The notes under the pieces were generated by a model, which saw only the letters and a program-made list of their open reading frames with translations, did not search any database and was not told the DNA's origin. 39,214 bases of DNA from Rhizobium sp. ASV20 (GTDB lineage: Bacteria > Pseudomonadota > Alphaproteobacteria > Rhizobiales > Rhizobiaceae), in NCBI RefSeq assembly GCF_016429015.1, contig NZ_JAELTU010000060.1:1-39214 (forward strand), read 5' to 3'. Shown here piece by piece: positions 8,330 to 16,873 of the stretch. Position 1 is the stretch's first letter. Each line of letters begins with the position of its first letter. Made by a program: the position numbers and the translations under genes.

Positions 8330-8349
8330 CGCCCACTCTATTGTGGGCG
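8330..8349 (-). terminator. Hairpin between kdgK-like gene and GT4 gene
   Basis: CGCCCAC/GTGGGCG, seven pairs around TCTATT, about 30 bases beyond the stop of the sugar kinase on the minus strand. No T tract follows, so it is a weak candidate terminator or a structure separating the two genes. Confidence 0.4.
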
Positions 8350-8379
8350 GCGTCCATGATGGAAATATTACAGTGCCGA

Positions 8380-9294
8380 TCAGGCGACCTTCAGCTTCTT
8401 CGGTGAGACCAGGGCGCCATATTCCTGAATAACTTTCGCGGCGATTTCGGCCGCAAAGGCTGCAGCAGCGATGGGATCGCCATGTTGCAGATAGTGGGCG
8501 AGAAATCCGCCGTTGAAGCTGTCGCCGGCGCTGGTGGTGTCGATGACCTTGCTGACATTGACTGCCGGAACTAGCGTCTCCTCTGTGTCGGCGCCGATCG
8601 TTGCGCCGTCCGGCCCATTCTTGACGACAACCATATTGGCTCCGTACTGGTGATAGCGGCGGATAGTGCTGGAAATGGAATCATCGCTGAAATGCGCAGC
8701 TTCGTCATCGAAACTCGGCATAACGAGCGTCGATGCGCGGGCACCGTCGGCGATCAAGGTATGCATGGCGTCGAGGCTGGACCAGAGGCGCGGGCGCAGA
8801 TTGGGATCGAAAGCCACGAGCTTGCCGATCGCCTTGGCGCGGCGAAGCTCGGCCAGCAGTGTGTAGGCATCCTCGCGCGGCAGGATTGCCAGCGTGATGC
8901 CTGAAAAATAAAGCACATCCGAGGCTTCGATCGCGGTTCGCAAGGCGTCACCGTCGGCCGCAAGCTGACGGGCGGCGGAGCTGTCGCGCCAATAGCTGAA
9001 AGAGCGCTCGCCATCCTTCAGGTTGATCATGTAGAGCCCGGGCGTCTTGCCGCGAAGCCTGCGGATATTCGCGGTGCCGATGCCGGCCGAACCCATGAAG
9101 GCGGCCATCTCGTCTGACATGGCGTCATCGCCGAGTGCGGTGAAATAATCGATCGACCAATCGGAAGGCAGGCAGGCGCGAGCGTACCAGGCCGTGTTGA
9201 AGGTGTCGCCAGCGAAGCCCTTGCGCAGGTGGCCGTCATCGGCCTGCGACAGTTCCACCATGCATTCGCCGATCGATAGGAAACGTCCGCCCAA
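8380..9294 (-). CDS. kdgK: PfkB-family sugar kinase, probably 2-keto-3-deoxygluconate kinase
   Basis: A ribokinase/PfkB kinase. The N-terminus has IGECMVELS and the FAGDTFNTAWY substrate motif. The C-terminus has the PfkB signature DTTSAGDSFNGGF, with catalytic Asp at about 258. KDG kinase phosphorylates 2-keto-3-deoxygluconate, feeding uronate and pectin breakdown into the Entner-Doudoroff pathway; the motif context (GxTPGLYMI, FSYWR-SSAAR) fits KdgK better than ribokinase. I place the start at TTG 9294, which has AGGAGG at ideal spacing and gives 304 residues, the usual KdgK length. The longer frame from 9351 would read through a GC-rich hairpin. No uronate genes are adjacent, so substrate assignment rests on sequence alone. 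Confidence 0.82.
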   Translation of the reverse strand: MGGRFLSIGECMVELSQADDGHLRKGFAGDTFNTAWYARACLPSDWSIDYFTALGDDAMSDEMAAFMGSAGIGTANIRRLRGKTPGLYMINLKDGERSFSYWRDSSAARQLAADGDALRTAIEASDVLYFSGITLAILPREDAYTLLAELRRAKAIGKLVAFDPNLRPRLWSSLDAMHTLIADGARASTLVMPSFDDEAAHFSDDSISSTIRRYHQYGANMVVVKNGPDGATIGADTEETLVPAVNVSKVIDTTSAGDSFNGGFLAHYLQHGDPIAAAAFAAEIAAKVIQEYGALVSPKKLKVA

Positions 9295-9388
9295 GTCTTC
9301 CTCCTGCACTTTGTCTCGCTGCTGCATACGCGCAAGCAACATCTTGGGCAAGGTGGGCGGCGGACGCCGCCACCCACTTTTCCTGGCC

Positions 9389-9427
9389 AGAGCGGTTCGC
9401 GTTCTTATGGAATCTCCGAACCGCTCT
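9389..9427. repeat. Inverted repeat, rhizobial intergenic palindrome
   Basis: AGAGCGGTTCG and CGAACCGCTCT are perfect 11-bp arms around a 17-base loop. Elements with AGAGCGGTTCG arms recur in Rhizobium intergenic regions as I recall them. It lies between kdgK and the 3' end of oppF. Confidence 0.6.
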
Positions 9428-9445
9428 CACTTTGTCTTTCGCAAT

Positions 9446-9473
9446 TGCGGACGGAAAACCGCCCGCATTTTTT
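9446..9473 (+). terminator. Rho-independent terminator oriented on the plus strand
   Basis: TGCGGACGG, loop AAAA, CCGCCCGCA, then T6 ending at the last base of oppF. The stem is nine pairs with one A·C mismatch on the plus strand (G·U on the minus). The T tract serves plus-strand transcripts, yet both flanking genes are on the minus strand. On the minus strand the same hairpin could still mark the 3' end of the opp operon without a U tract. Confidence 0.6.
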
Positions 9474-10471
9474 CAATAACTGCTCTGCGGCCCATCCATA
9501 TGGTAACAGGCCGCCGTTTGACCGGGACGCACCTGCTGGGTCGGTGGCATCTTCGTGCGGCAGATATCCGTCGCTTTCCAACAGCGGGGCGAGAAAACGC
9601 AGCCCGGCGGCGGGTTGAGCGGCGAGGGCGGATCTCCCTGCAGACGGATGCGCTCGCGGCCGCGCGCCAGTTTCGGGTCGGGGATGGGCGCTGCGGAGAA
9701 CAGCGCCTGCGTATAGGGATGGGCCGGATGATCGAACACCGTGGCCGCATCACCGGCTTCCACCACCTTGCCGAGATAGAGCACCAGCACGTCGTCCGAG
9801 ATCAGGCGCACGACGGAAAGATCGTGGCTGATGAAGATCAGCGTCAGGCCGAATTCCTTGCGCAGCCGGCGCAGAAGCGTGATGACCTGGCCCTGGATCG
9901 AGACGTCGAGCGCCGAAACCGGCTCATCGCAGATGATGAGCTTCGGCCGCGTGATGACGGCGCGGGCAATGCCGATGCGCTGCGCTTGCCCGCCGGAGAA
10001 CTCGTGCGGATAACGATTGATCATCTCCGGAACGAGGCCGACTGCCGCCATGATCTCGCGGACGCGATCCTGCCGCTGCGCGCGGGTCAGTTTCGGCTCA
10101 AAGACGCTGAGTGGCTCGGCGATGATGTCGCCGACAGTCATGCGCGGATCGAGCGAGGCGATCGGATCCTGGAAGATGATCTGCATGTCGCGGCGTGCGG
10201 CACGCATCTCTTCTTCGGAGAGATCGAGCAGGTTGCCGCCCTGCCACATGATGCGGCCCTTCTGTGCCTTGATCAGCCGCAGGATGGACCGGCCGAGGGT
10301 CGACTTGCCGCAACCGGACTCGCCGACGATGCCGAGCGTGCGGCCGGTCTTCAACTCGAAGCTGACATCGTTGACCGCAGTCAGAACCAGTGGCGGCTTG
10401 AAGAAGGATTTCGACGGCAGCTCGAATTCGGTCGTCAGATGTTCGACCTTCAGAAGCGTTTGTTCAGCCAT
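9473..10471 (-). CDS. oppF: Oligopeptide ABC transporter ATP-binding protein OppF
   Basis: Last gene of the opp operon; one of two ATPases powering peptide import. From ATG 10471 it is 332 residues with Walker A GESGCGKST (50-58), Q-loop IIFQDP, signature FSGGQAQR, Walker B LIICDEP and H-loop ISHDLSV, then the oligopeptide-transporter C-terminal extension with its Cys cluster (GCVFSPRC ... DICRT). These four Cys coordinate an Fe-S cluster in related DppD/DppF-type ATPases. The start overlaps the oppD stop by 8 bp, implying translational coupling. The frame is open further upstream inside oppD but those starts are not credible. Confidence 0.95.
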   Translation of the reverse strand: MAEQTLLKVEHLTTEFELPSKSFFKPPLVLTAVNDVSFELKTGRTLGIVGESGCGKSTLGRSILRLIKAQKGRIMWQGGNLLDLSEEEMRAARRDMQIIFQDPIASLDPRMTVGDIIAEPLSVFEPKLTRAQRQDRVREIMAAVGLVPEMINRYPHEFSGGQAQRIGIARAVITRPKLIICDEPVSALDVSIQGQVITLLRRLRKEFGLTLIFISHDLSVVRLISDDVLVLYLGKVVEAGDAATVFDHPAHPYTQALFSAAPIPDPKLARGRERIRLQGDPPSPLNPPPGCVFSPRCWKATDICRTKMPPTQQVRPGQTAACYHMDGPQSSY

Positions 10472-11459
10472 GGACGAGGCTCCGTTCCTGATTAGCCGAA
10501 AGGGGATGGAAGCAGGCAGCGCAGCGCTGGGCCGCAAGGCGGTCGAGCGGCGGTGCTGCGTCCAGGCAGTCGTCTTCGACATGTGCACAGCGCGGCGAGA
10601 AGGCACAGCCGCGCGGCAGATGCATCAGGTTCGGCGGCCGGCCGGGGATGACGGCGAGATCGTCGACATCCTGGTCGGGACGGGGGATCGAGGCGTGCAG
10701 CGCTGCCGTGTAGGGATGCGCCGGATCCTCGAACAACTCGTCGACCGGAGCTTCTTCGACAATGCGGCCGGCATACATGACGGCGACGCGGTCGGCGAGG
10801 CCGGCGACGACACCGAGGTCATGGGTGATCATGACAAGCGCCGTGTGCATTTCCGCCGTCAACTCGTTGAAAAGATCCAGAATTTGCGCCTGGATCGTGA
10901 CGTCGAGCGCAGTCGTCGGTTCGTCGGCGATCAGGAGCTTCGGCTTGGTCAACAGCGCCATGGCGATGACGATGCGTTGGCGCATGCCGCCCGACAGCTC
11001 GTGAGGGTAGAGGTTGAAGCGGCGCGTCGGATCAGGAATGCCGACGCGCTTCAGCATATCCAACGCCGCGGCAGACGCCGCGCGCGCCGAAAGTCCGCCG
11101 TGAACCTCGAGCTGCTCCGTCAACTGTCGCGAAATGCGCAGTGAAGGATTGAGCGCGGTCATGGGGTCCTGGAAGACCATGGCCATATCCTTGCCGCGCA
11201 CATGGTCGAGTTCGCGCGGTTTCAGCGTCAGCAGGTCTTTGCCATCAAGCAGTGCCTGGCCGCTGGTGCGGCCATTTTTTGCCAGCAGGCCCATGAGGCC
11301 GAGAAAGGTCTGGCTCTTGCCGGAACCGGATTCGCCGACGATGGCGATGCGTTCGCCGCGGCCGACCTTCAGGTTCATCTTCGAGACGGCGGCGACTTCT
11401 CCTTCCGGAGTGCGGAAGGTGATGGAGTAGTCTTTGAGTTCGAGAAGGGTGTCTGTCAT
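10464..11459 (-). CDS. oppD: Oligopeptide ABC transporter ATP-binding protein OppD
   Basis: Partner ATPase of OppF, 331 residues. Walker A GESGSGKSQ (42-50), Q-loop MVFQDPMTALNPSLRI, signature LSGGMRQR, Walker B LLIADEPTTALD and H-loop ITHDLG are all intact. The C-terminal oligo_HPY extension (HPYTAALHASIP ... PGRPPNLMHLPRGCAFSPRC) is characteristic of peptide transporter ATPases. The start ATG lies one base after the oppC stop, and the stop overlaps the oppF start. Confidence 0.95.
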   Translation of the reverse strand: MTDTLLELKDYSITFRTPEGEVAAVSKMNLKVGRGERIAIVGESGSGKSQTFLGLMGLLAKNGRTSGQALLDGKDLLTLKPRELDHVRGKDMAMVFQDPMTALNPSLRISRQLTEQLEVHGGLSARAASAAALDMLKRVGIPDPTRRFNLYPHELSGGMRQRIVIAMALLTKPKLLIADEPTTALDVTIQAQILDLFNELTAEMHTALVMITHDLGVVAGLADRVAVMYAGRIVEEAPVDELFEDPAHPYTAALHASIPRPDQDVDDLAVIPGRPPNLMHLPRGCAFSPRCAHVEDDCLDAAPPLDRLAAQRCAACFHPLSANQERSLVHG

Positions 11460-11460
11460 G

Positions 11461-12378
11461 TCAGCGATCCTTCGGGTCGAAAGCGTCGCGCAGGCCGTCG
11501 CCGATGAAGAGCAGGCTCATCAGCAGCGCAACCAGGAAACCGGCCGGGAAGAGTAGCAGCCACGGCGTCGTCTCCATGCCGGCAGAGCCTTCGGCGATCA
11601 GGGTGCCGAGCGATGTCAGCGGCTCCTGTACGCCGAAGCCGAGGTAGGAGAGGAAGCTCTCCGTAGCGATGATTTCCGGGATGGTCAGTGTCGCATAGAT
11701 GACCACCGGTCCGACGAGGTTCGGCACGATGTGCTTGAGGATGATCTTGAACGATCTTTGTCCGGAAGCCCTTGCCGCTTCGATGAATTCACGCTGCTTG
11801 ATCGATAGCGTCTGACCCCGGACGATACGCGCCATGGTCAGCCATTCGAGTGCGCCGATCGCTGCAAAGAGCAGATAGACGTTACGGCCGAAGATCACCA
11901 TCAGCAGGATGACGAAGAGGACATAGGGCAGGGCGTACATGATATCGACGAAGCGCATCATGATGGCATCGACGCGGCCGCCGAAATAGCCCGATACAGC
12001 ACCGTAGAGCACGCCGATGATAACGGAGACGAGCGTTGCCACGAGTGCGACGGTCAGAGAAACGCGCGTACCGTAAAGCGTGCGCGCCAGCAGGTCGCGG
12101 CCATTGCCGTCGGTCCCGAAATAGTGGCCGGCGGCGAAATCCGGGGCGCCTCGGAACGAATTCCAGTCCGGATCCTCATAGTTGTAGGGCAGGAAATAGG
12201 GGCCGAATATGGCGATCAGCACCAGGACTGCCAGCACGACGAGCGAAAGTGCCGCCGCCTTGTTGCGCAGGAGGCGACGCATTGCATCGCCGGTGAGGGA
12301 GCGCCCCTTGGGTGCGAGCCCCTCTGCCGAAAGCAATTCCGCTTCCAGCAATTCTCTCTTGGCGGAATTGAGGATCAT
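11461..12378 (-). CDS. oppC: Oligopeptide ABC transporter permease OppC
   Basis: Inner-membrane permease, 305 residues from ATG 12378. It has the OppC N-terminal domain with one TM segment (LSLVVLAVLVLIAIFGPYFLPY), the YFGTDGNGRDLLARTLYGTR motif that opens the BPD_transp_1 domain, and the coupling loop EAARASGQRSFKIILKHIVPN that contacts the ATPases. Five further hydrophobic segments follow. The start overlaps the oppB stop by 4 bp (ATGA). The frame stays open upstream to 12912 in antiphase to oppB, which I treat as spurious. Confidence 0.95.
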   Translation of the reverse strand: MILNSAKRELLEAELLSAEGLAPKGRSLTGDAMRRLLRNKAAALSLVVLAVLVLIAIFGPYFLPYNYEDPDWNSFRGAPDFAAGHYFGTDGNGRDLLARTLYGTRVSLTVALVATLVSVIIGVLYGAVSGYFGGRVDAIMMRFVDIMYALPYVLFVILLMVIFGRNVYLLFAAIGALEWLTMARIVRGQTLSIKQREFIEAARASGQRSFKIILKHIVPNLVGPVVIYATLTIPEIIATESFLSYLGFGVQEPLTSLGTLIAEGSAGMETTPWLLLFPAGFLVALLMSLLFIGDGLRDAFDPKDR

Positions 12379-13298
12379 CGCATTCTCACTTTCGGGTCGA
12401 GCCAAGCGTAGGCGATGTCGACCAGCAGGTTGAGGATCACGATCAGCACCATGTAGAAGATGACCGTGCCGAGAACCATGCCGTAGTCGCGGTTCAACGC
12501 AGCTCCGACGAAGTAGCGGCCGACACCGGGAAGGCCGAAGATGCTTTCGACCACCAGCGAGCCGGTGAGCAGGTAGCTTGCCGCCGGTCCGAGATAGGAG
12601 ACCACAGGCATCATGGCCGGTTTCAGGGCGTGCCGCATGATCGTCAGCCGTGGACCGATCCCCTTCGCCTTTGCGGTGCGGATGAAGTTCTGGCTCATCA
12701 CCTCGATCATCGAGCCGCGCATCAGACGCGAGATGCGTGCCGCATGCGGCAGCGTCAAAACGATGATGGGGAGGATCAAAAACCTCACTGAACCATCGCC
12801 CCAGCCGCCGACCGGCAACCAGCCGAGCGTGTTGCCGAAGACGAGCTGAAGGATCGGGGCGATCAGGAAGCTTGGCATGACCAAGCCGATGAGCAATCCG
12901 CCGCCCAGCCAATAATCGGCTGCGCGGTTCTGATACAGCGCCCCGAGACAGCCTATGAACACGCCGACGACGGTTGCAAGCACAAAGGCAGCGCCGCCGA
13001 TGGTCAGCGTATAGGGGAAGCCGGACATGATCTGTTGCGTGACGGTAAAGTCCTGATTGGCGAAGGAGGGGCCAAGATCGCCCTTCATGACATCGCCGAC
13101 ATAGATCAGGTATTGCTCAACCAGGGGCTTGTCGAGGTTGTAGTGAGCCGCGAGGTTAGCTTTGACTTCCGGCGGCAATGGCCTTTCGCCATCGAAGGGG
13201 CCGCCGGGAGCGAGGCGCAAAATGAAAAAACACACTGTCACGGCAATCCACATTACGGGGATTGTCGACAGCAGACGACGGAGAGCATAGCCAAACAT
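12375..13298 (-). CDS. oppB: Oligopeptide ABC transporter permease OppB
   Basis: First permease of the system, 307 residues from ATG 13298. Hallmarks are the N-terminal MFGYALRRLLSTIPVMW segment, the periplasmic LAPGGPFDGERPLPPEV loop, and the coupling motif FIRTAKAKGIGPRLTIMRHALKPA before the last TM helices. The ribosome binding site region (GGGAGGGAG) is inside the 3' arm of a stem-loop located between oppA and oppB, so translation of the permease genes may be limited relative to the binding protein. Confidence 0.95.
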   Translation of the reverse strand: MFGYALRRLLSTIPVMWIAVTVCFFILRLAPGGPFDGERPLPPEVKANLAAHYNLDKPLVEQYLIYVGDVMKGDLGPSFANQDFTVTQQIMSGFPYTLTIGGAAFVLATVVGVFIGCLGALYQNRAADYWLGGGLLIGLVMPSFLIAPILQLVFGNTLGWLPVGGWGDGSVRFLILPIIVLTLPHAARISRLMRGSMIEVMSQNFIRTAKAKGIGPRLTIMRHALKPAMMPVVSYLGPAASYLLTGSLVVESIFGLPGVGRYFVGAALNRDYGMVLGTVIFYMVLIVILNLLVDIAYAWLDPKVRMR

Positions 13299-13308
13299 GG
13301 TTTTAGAC

Positions 13309-13340
13309 GGCTCCCTCCCGGTTGTGTCCGGAAGGGAGCC
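13309..13340 (-). promoter_or_regulatory. Stem-loop between oppA and oppB covering the oppB ribosome binding site
   Basis: GGCTCCCT (13309-13316) pairs with AGGGAGCC (13333-13340) and an inner CCGG/CCGG pairs with a six-base loop. There is no T tract. Such hairpins after binding-protein genes protect the upstream message and lower expression of downstream permeases; here the 3' arm also contains the oppB Shine-Dalgarno sequence. Confidence 0.7.
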
Positions 13341-13349
13341 TGTTCCCAA

Positions 13350-14930
13350 TTATTCTTTGATCGACAGCCAGCGCGTACGGTGGATGTCCTGAATATTGTC
13401 GACGAAGCCCTGTACCTTCGGGGCGACGATGTTCTGGGAAACGTAGTAGTAGATCGGGATAGCGGCGCTGTCGTCGAGGGCCAGCTTTTCGGCCTTCTTG
13501 TAGATCTCGGCGCGCTTCTTGAGGTCGGTTTCCTCGTTACCCTGCTTGATCAGTGCATCGTAGTCCTTGTTGCTCCAGCGGCCGTAGTTCATTTCGACGC
13601 CGGTGGACAGCAAGTTCAGGAAGTTGATCGGGTCGTTATAGTCGGCGAGCCAGCCGGCACGGCCGATCTGCACCTCGCCGCGCTGCATTTCATCGTAATG
13701 CACCTTGGTTTCGGTGTTGTAGAGTTCGATATCGACGCCGAGCGGCTTCCACATGGCGGCGATCGCGACGGCGATACGCTTGTGGTTGTCGTTGGTGTTG
13801 TAGCGCAGCTGCGCCTTCAGCGGATGGTCAGGACCGAAGCCTGCTTCCTTCAGCAGCTTCTTGGCCTCTTCGACCTTCTGCTTGTAGGGCTCGTCCTTCC
13901 AGCTGACATAGGCCGGCTCGCCGTAGTTGGCCGTGCCCGGCGGCACCCAGGAATACATCGGCAATTCGCCGGTGCCGAGGATCTTCGGACCGATGACCTC
14001 GCGATTGACGGCCATGGAGAGAGCCTGGCGAACGCGCTTGTCGTTGAAGGGCGGCTTGGTGGCGTTCATGACGTAGTAGTAGGTGCCAAGGAACGGCACC
14101 ACATGCGCCTGGCCGGGGAGGTTCTTCTGGATCCATTCGAACTGGTCGGCAGGGAATGAGGTCAGAATATCGAATTCGCCGGCGCGATAGCGCTTCAGGG
14201 CGGCGGCCTGATCTTCCAGCGTGTAGAAGTTGACCTTGTCGATCTTTATGTCCTTGGCGTCATAGTACTGATCGTTCTTGACGTTGGTCACATGCGAGCC
14301 CGGCACCCATTCCACCGGCTTGTATGGGCCGTTGGTGACGATGTTGTCGATTTTGACCCACTGGTCGCCCTTGGCTTCGACGACATGCTTCGGCAGCGGA
14401 TAGGCCGTGTAGTGCATCAGGGCGTTGAGGAAGTAAGGCGTCGGATTCTCGAGCGTGATTTCCAGCGTCTTGTCGTCGATCGCCTTCACGCCGAGCTGAG
14501 TCAGATCCTTGATCTCGCCCTTGTTGATCTTTTCCGCGTTGTGGATCGTGTATTGCAGGTAGGCATACTGCGCGGCGGTCTTGGGATCCATCAGGCGCTG
14601 AAAGGCAAAAACGAAGTCCTGAGCGGTCACCGGCTGCCCATCGGACCACTTGATGCCGTCGCGCAACTTGAAGGTGTAAACTTTCTGGTCGGGGGAAATA
14701 GTCCAGCTTGCAGCTTGGCCGGGGATCGGGTTGTCCTTGGGATCTTCAGTCACCAGTCCTTCGAAAATATCGCCGTCGATGCGGTTCTCCCAATCGCCGG
14801 AAATCTTTTGCGGATCGAGCGAAGTCGGGTCGCCGCCATTGTGGATATTGAGGGTCGCGGCATGTGCGGAGAAGCTCAATACTGTGCTGACGAGTGCCGT
14901 CGCTAGGAATTTTCTGGCGAAATGAGTCAT
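13350..14930 (-). CDS. oppA: Periplasmic oligopeptide-binding protein OppA
   Basis: First gene of the operon; the periplasmic receptor delivering peptides to OppBC. From ATG 14930 it is 526 residues: a basic n-region and hydrophobic signal peptide ending FSAHA-AT, then an SBP_bac_5 domain. Typical elements are GDPTSLDPQK, DIFEGLV, YTFKLRDGIKWSDGQPVTAQDFVFAFQRL, TNGPY and VRQALSMAVNRE. The length and the W-R/L-rich segments fit OppA rather than the shorter DppA, although peptide length preference cannot be read. AAAGGTGGG before ATG 14930 favours it over the GTG at 14942. Confidence 0.93.
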   Translation of the reverse strand: MTHFARKFLATALVSTVLSFSAHAATLNIHNGGDPTSLDPQKISGDWENRIDGDIFEGLVTEDPKDNPIPGQAASWTISPDQKVYTFKLRDGIKWSDGQPVTAQDFVFAFQRLMDPKTAAQYAYLQYTIHNAEKINKGEIKDLTQLGVKAIDDKTLEITLENPTPYFLNALMHYTAYPLPKHVVEAKGDQWVKIDNIVTNGPYKPVEWVPGSHVTNVKNDQYYDAKDIKIDKVNFYTLEDQAAALKRYRAGEFDILTSFPADQFEWIQKNLPGQAHVVPFLGTYYYVMNATKPPFNDKRVRQALSMAVNREVIGPKILGTGELPMYSWVPPGTANYGEPAYVSWKDEPYKQKVEEAKKLLKEAGFGPDHPLKAQLRYNTNDNHKRIAVAIAAMWKPLGVDIELYNTETKVHYDEMQRGEVQIGRAGWLADYNDPINFLNLLSTGVEMNYGRWSNKDYDALIKQGNEETDLKKRAEIYKKAEKLALDDSAAIPIYYYVSQNIVAPKVQGFVDNIQDIHRTRWLSIKE

Positions 14931-14995
14931 GCGTTTTCCCACCTTTTTGGAGTTATTATCCCTGATTTTACAGGGGTATTTTTGATCCCATAGGT

Positions 14996-15013
14996 GACCT
15001 GTACGTGCAGGTC
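14996..15013. promoter_or_regulatory. 18-bp palindrome, candidate operator between opp and GH13 genes
   Basis: GACCTGTACGTGCAGGTC is symmetric in 16 of 18 positions. It is about 65 bp upstream of the oppA start on one side and 215 bp upstream of the glucosidase on the other. A dimeric repressor site for opp is likely; no cognate regulator is adjacent. Confidence 0.45.
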
Positions 15014-15226
15014 AGTCGCGGAAGTTATCCGAAGCCGCGTCGCTTTCAAGCCCAAAAGAGACGGACCTGATGTCGGTGCGAACTTCCATGTTGATAATTC
15101 TCTAAAATTGATAGCCCGAATTTACACATCCTCCTAGTAGCATTCGCATGCCCGGCCGATTGCGGCTTGCTGCCCGCGCCCGAGTGTGCAAACTGGGAAG
15201 TCTTGTGCGATATCGAGGCGGTTTTG

Positions 15227-16873
15227 ATGAAATCGACGAAGAAGACGGCAGGAGCCGATTGGTGGCGCGGAGCGGTGATCTATCAGGTCTATCCGCGGTC
15301 GTTTCAGGATACGGATGCCAACGGGCTTGGCGACATCAAGGGGATTACCCGGCGTCTGCCTCACATTGCCGCACTCGGGGTCGATGCGATCTGGCTGGCG
15401 CCGTTCTTCACCTCGCCGATGGCCGATATGGGCTATGATGTCTCCGACTATTGCGATGTGGATCCGATTTTCGGCACGCTTGCCGATTTCGACGAGATGA
15501 TGTCGGCAGCCCACGAATTGGGGCTGAAGGTCATCATCGACCAGGTCATCTCGCACACGTCGGATCGACACCCCTGGTTTGTCGAAAGCCGGGCAAGCCG
15601 CGACAATCCCAAGGCGGACTGGTACGTCTGGGCCGATCCGAAGCCGGACGGCACGGCGCCGAACAATTGGCTGTCGATCTTCGGCGGCCCCGGCTGGGAA
15701 TGGGATGGCGTGCGCCGGCAATATTACCAGCACAATTTCCTGACGTCGCAGCCCGATCTGAACTTCCACAACCGGGAGGTTCAGGATGCGTTGCTAGCTG
15801 CAGTGAAGTTCTGGCTCGACCGGGGTGTCGACGGCTTCCGGCTGGATACAGTGAATTACTATTTCTGCGACAAGCAATTGCGGGACAATCCGCCGGCGCT
15901 CGTCGCCACGGGCGGCCTCGATGCGCCTGAGAGCAATCCCTATGGAATGCAGAACCATCTCTACGACAAGACACAACCGGAAAATATCGCTTTCCTCAAG
16001 CGTTTCAGAGCGTTGCTTGACCAATACGAGGATCGCACGACGGTCGGCGAGGTGGGCGACGGTGCCCGTTCGCTGCAGACGGTAGCCGCCTATACCAGCG
16101 GCGGCGACAAGCTGCATATGTGCTATACGTTCGACCTGCTGGGCCCCGATTTTACGCCGGCGCATTTCCGCCGCTGCGTCGGCGACTTCCAGGATAACGT
16201 TGTCGACGGCTGGGTCTGCTGGGCATTCTCCAACCATGACGTGCAGCGGCATGTCAGCCGTTTTGCCGAGACGGAGGAGGAGCAGCCGCGTGTCGCCAAG
16301 CTTGCCATCTCGCTGCTGTCGACGCTGCGTGGCTCGATCTGCCTCTATCAAGGCGAAGAGCTTGGCCTGCCCGAGGCGGAACTTGCCTTCGAGGATCTGC
16401 GCGATCCCTACGGGATTCGCTTCTGGCCGGCGTTCAAGGGGCGTGATGGATGCCGCACGCCCATGCCGTGGGAAGGGAGCCGCGCCCATGCAGGCTTTAC
16501 GACCGCCGAGAAATCGTGGCTGCCGGTTCCCTACCAGCACGCGGCGCTTGCGGTCGACAAGCAGGAGACGGACAGGGATTCCGTGCTGAACCACTATCGG
16601 GAGACGCTGGCCTTCCGCGCGGCGCACGCAGCCTTGCGCGACGGCGACATGAGCTTCCTCGATACCAAGGAGGATGTCCTCGCCTTCACGCGCTCCAAGG
16701 GAGACGAGACGCTGCTGTTCGTCTTCAACCTCTCTCGCAAGCCGGTGAAGGTCGCGCTGCCGAAGGAGATCAAGCTTGGCAAGACCATCCCCATGCCAGG
16801 CTTCACCACCGCCGATGCAGGATCGACGCTGGCGCTTGCCGCGCTGGATGTCTATTGCGGCAAGCTCGGCTGA
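15227..16873 (+). CDS. Alpha-glucosidase, glycoside hydrolase family 13
   Basis: A 548-residue GH13 enzyme, likely cytoplasmic as no signal peptide is present. It hydrolyses alpha-linked disaccharides such as sucrose, maltose or trehalulose. The (beta/alpha)8 barrel begins WWRGAVIYQVYPRSFQDTD. Catalytic residues are visible: nucleophile Asp207 in GFRLDTVN, acid/base Glu275 in TVGEVGDG and transition-state Asp338 in FSNHD. It resembles rhizobial AglA, but the aglEFG transporter genes that accompany aglA in Sinorhizobium are absent here. ATG 15227 follows GAGGCGG; the frame is open from 15167 without better support. The last base of its stop codon abuts the stop codon of the convergent ade gene. 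Confidence 0.9.
   Translation: MKSTKKTAGADWWRGAVIYQVYPRSFQDTDANGLGDIKGITRRLPHIAALGVDAIWLAPFFTSPMADMGYDVSDYCDVDPIFGTLADFDEMMSAAHELGLKVIIDQVISHTSDRHPWFVESRASRDNPKADWYVWADPKPDGTAPNNWLSIFGGPGWEWDGVRRQYYQHNFLTSQPDLNFHNREVQDALLAAVKFWLDRGVDGFRLDTVNYYFCDKQLRDNPPALVATGGLDAPESNPYGMQNHLYDKTQPENIAFLKRFRALLDQYEDRTTVGEVGDGARSLQTVAAYTSGGDKLHMCYTFDLLGPDFTPAHFRRCVGDFQDNVVDGWVCWAFSNHDVQRHVSRFAETEEEQPRVAKLAISLLSTLRGSICLYQGEELGLPEAELAFEDLRDPYGIRFWPAFKGRDGCRTPMPWEGSRAHAGFTTAEKSWLPVPYQHAALAVDKQETDRDSVLNHYRETLAFRAAHAALRDGDMSFLDTKEDVLAFTRSKGDETLLFVFNLSRKPVKVALPKEIKLGKTIPMPGFTTADAGSTLALAALDVYCGKLG

Noticed and set aside
13035..14159. 374-codon plus-strand frame across oppA and oppB
   Set aside because: Antisense to two firm opp genes; low-complexity Val/Asp-rich translation typical of shadow frames.
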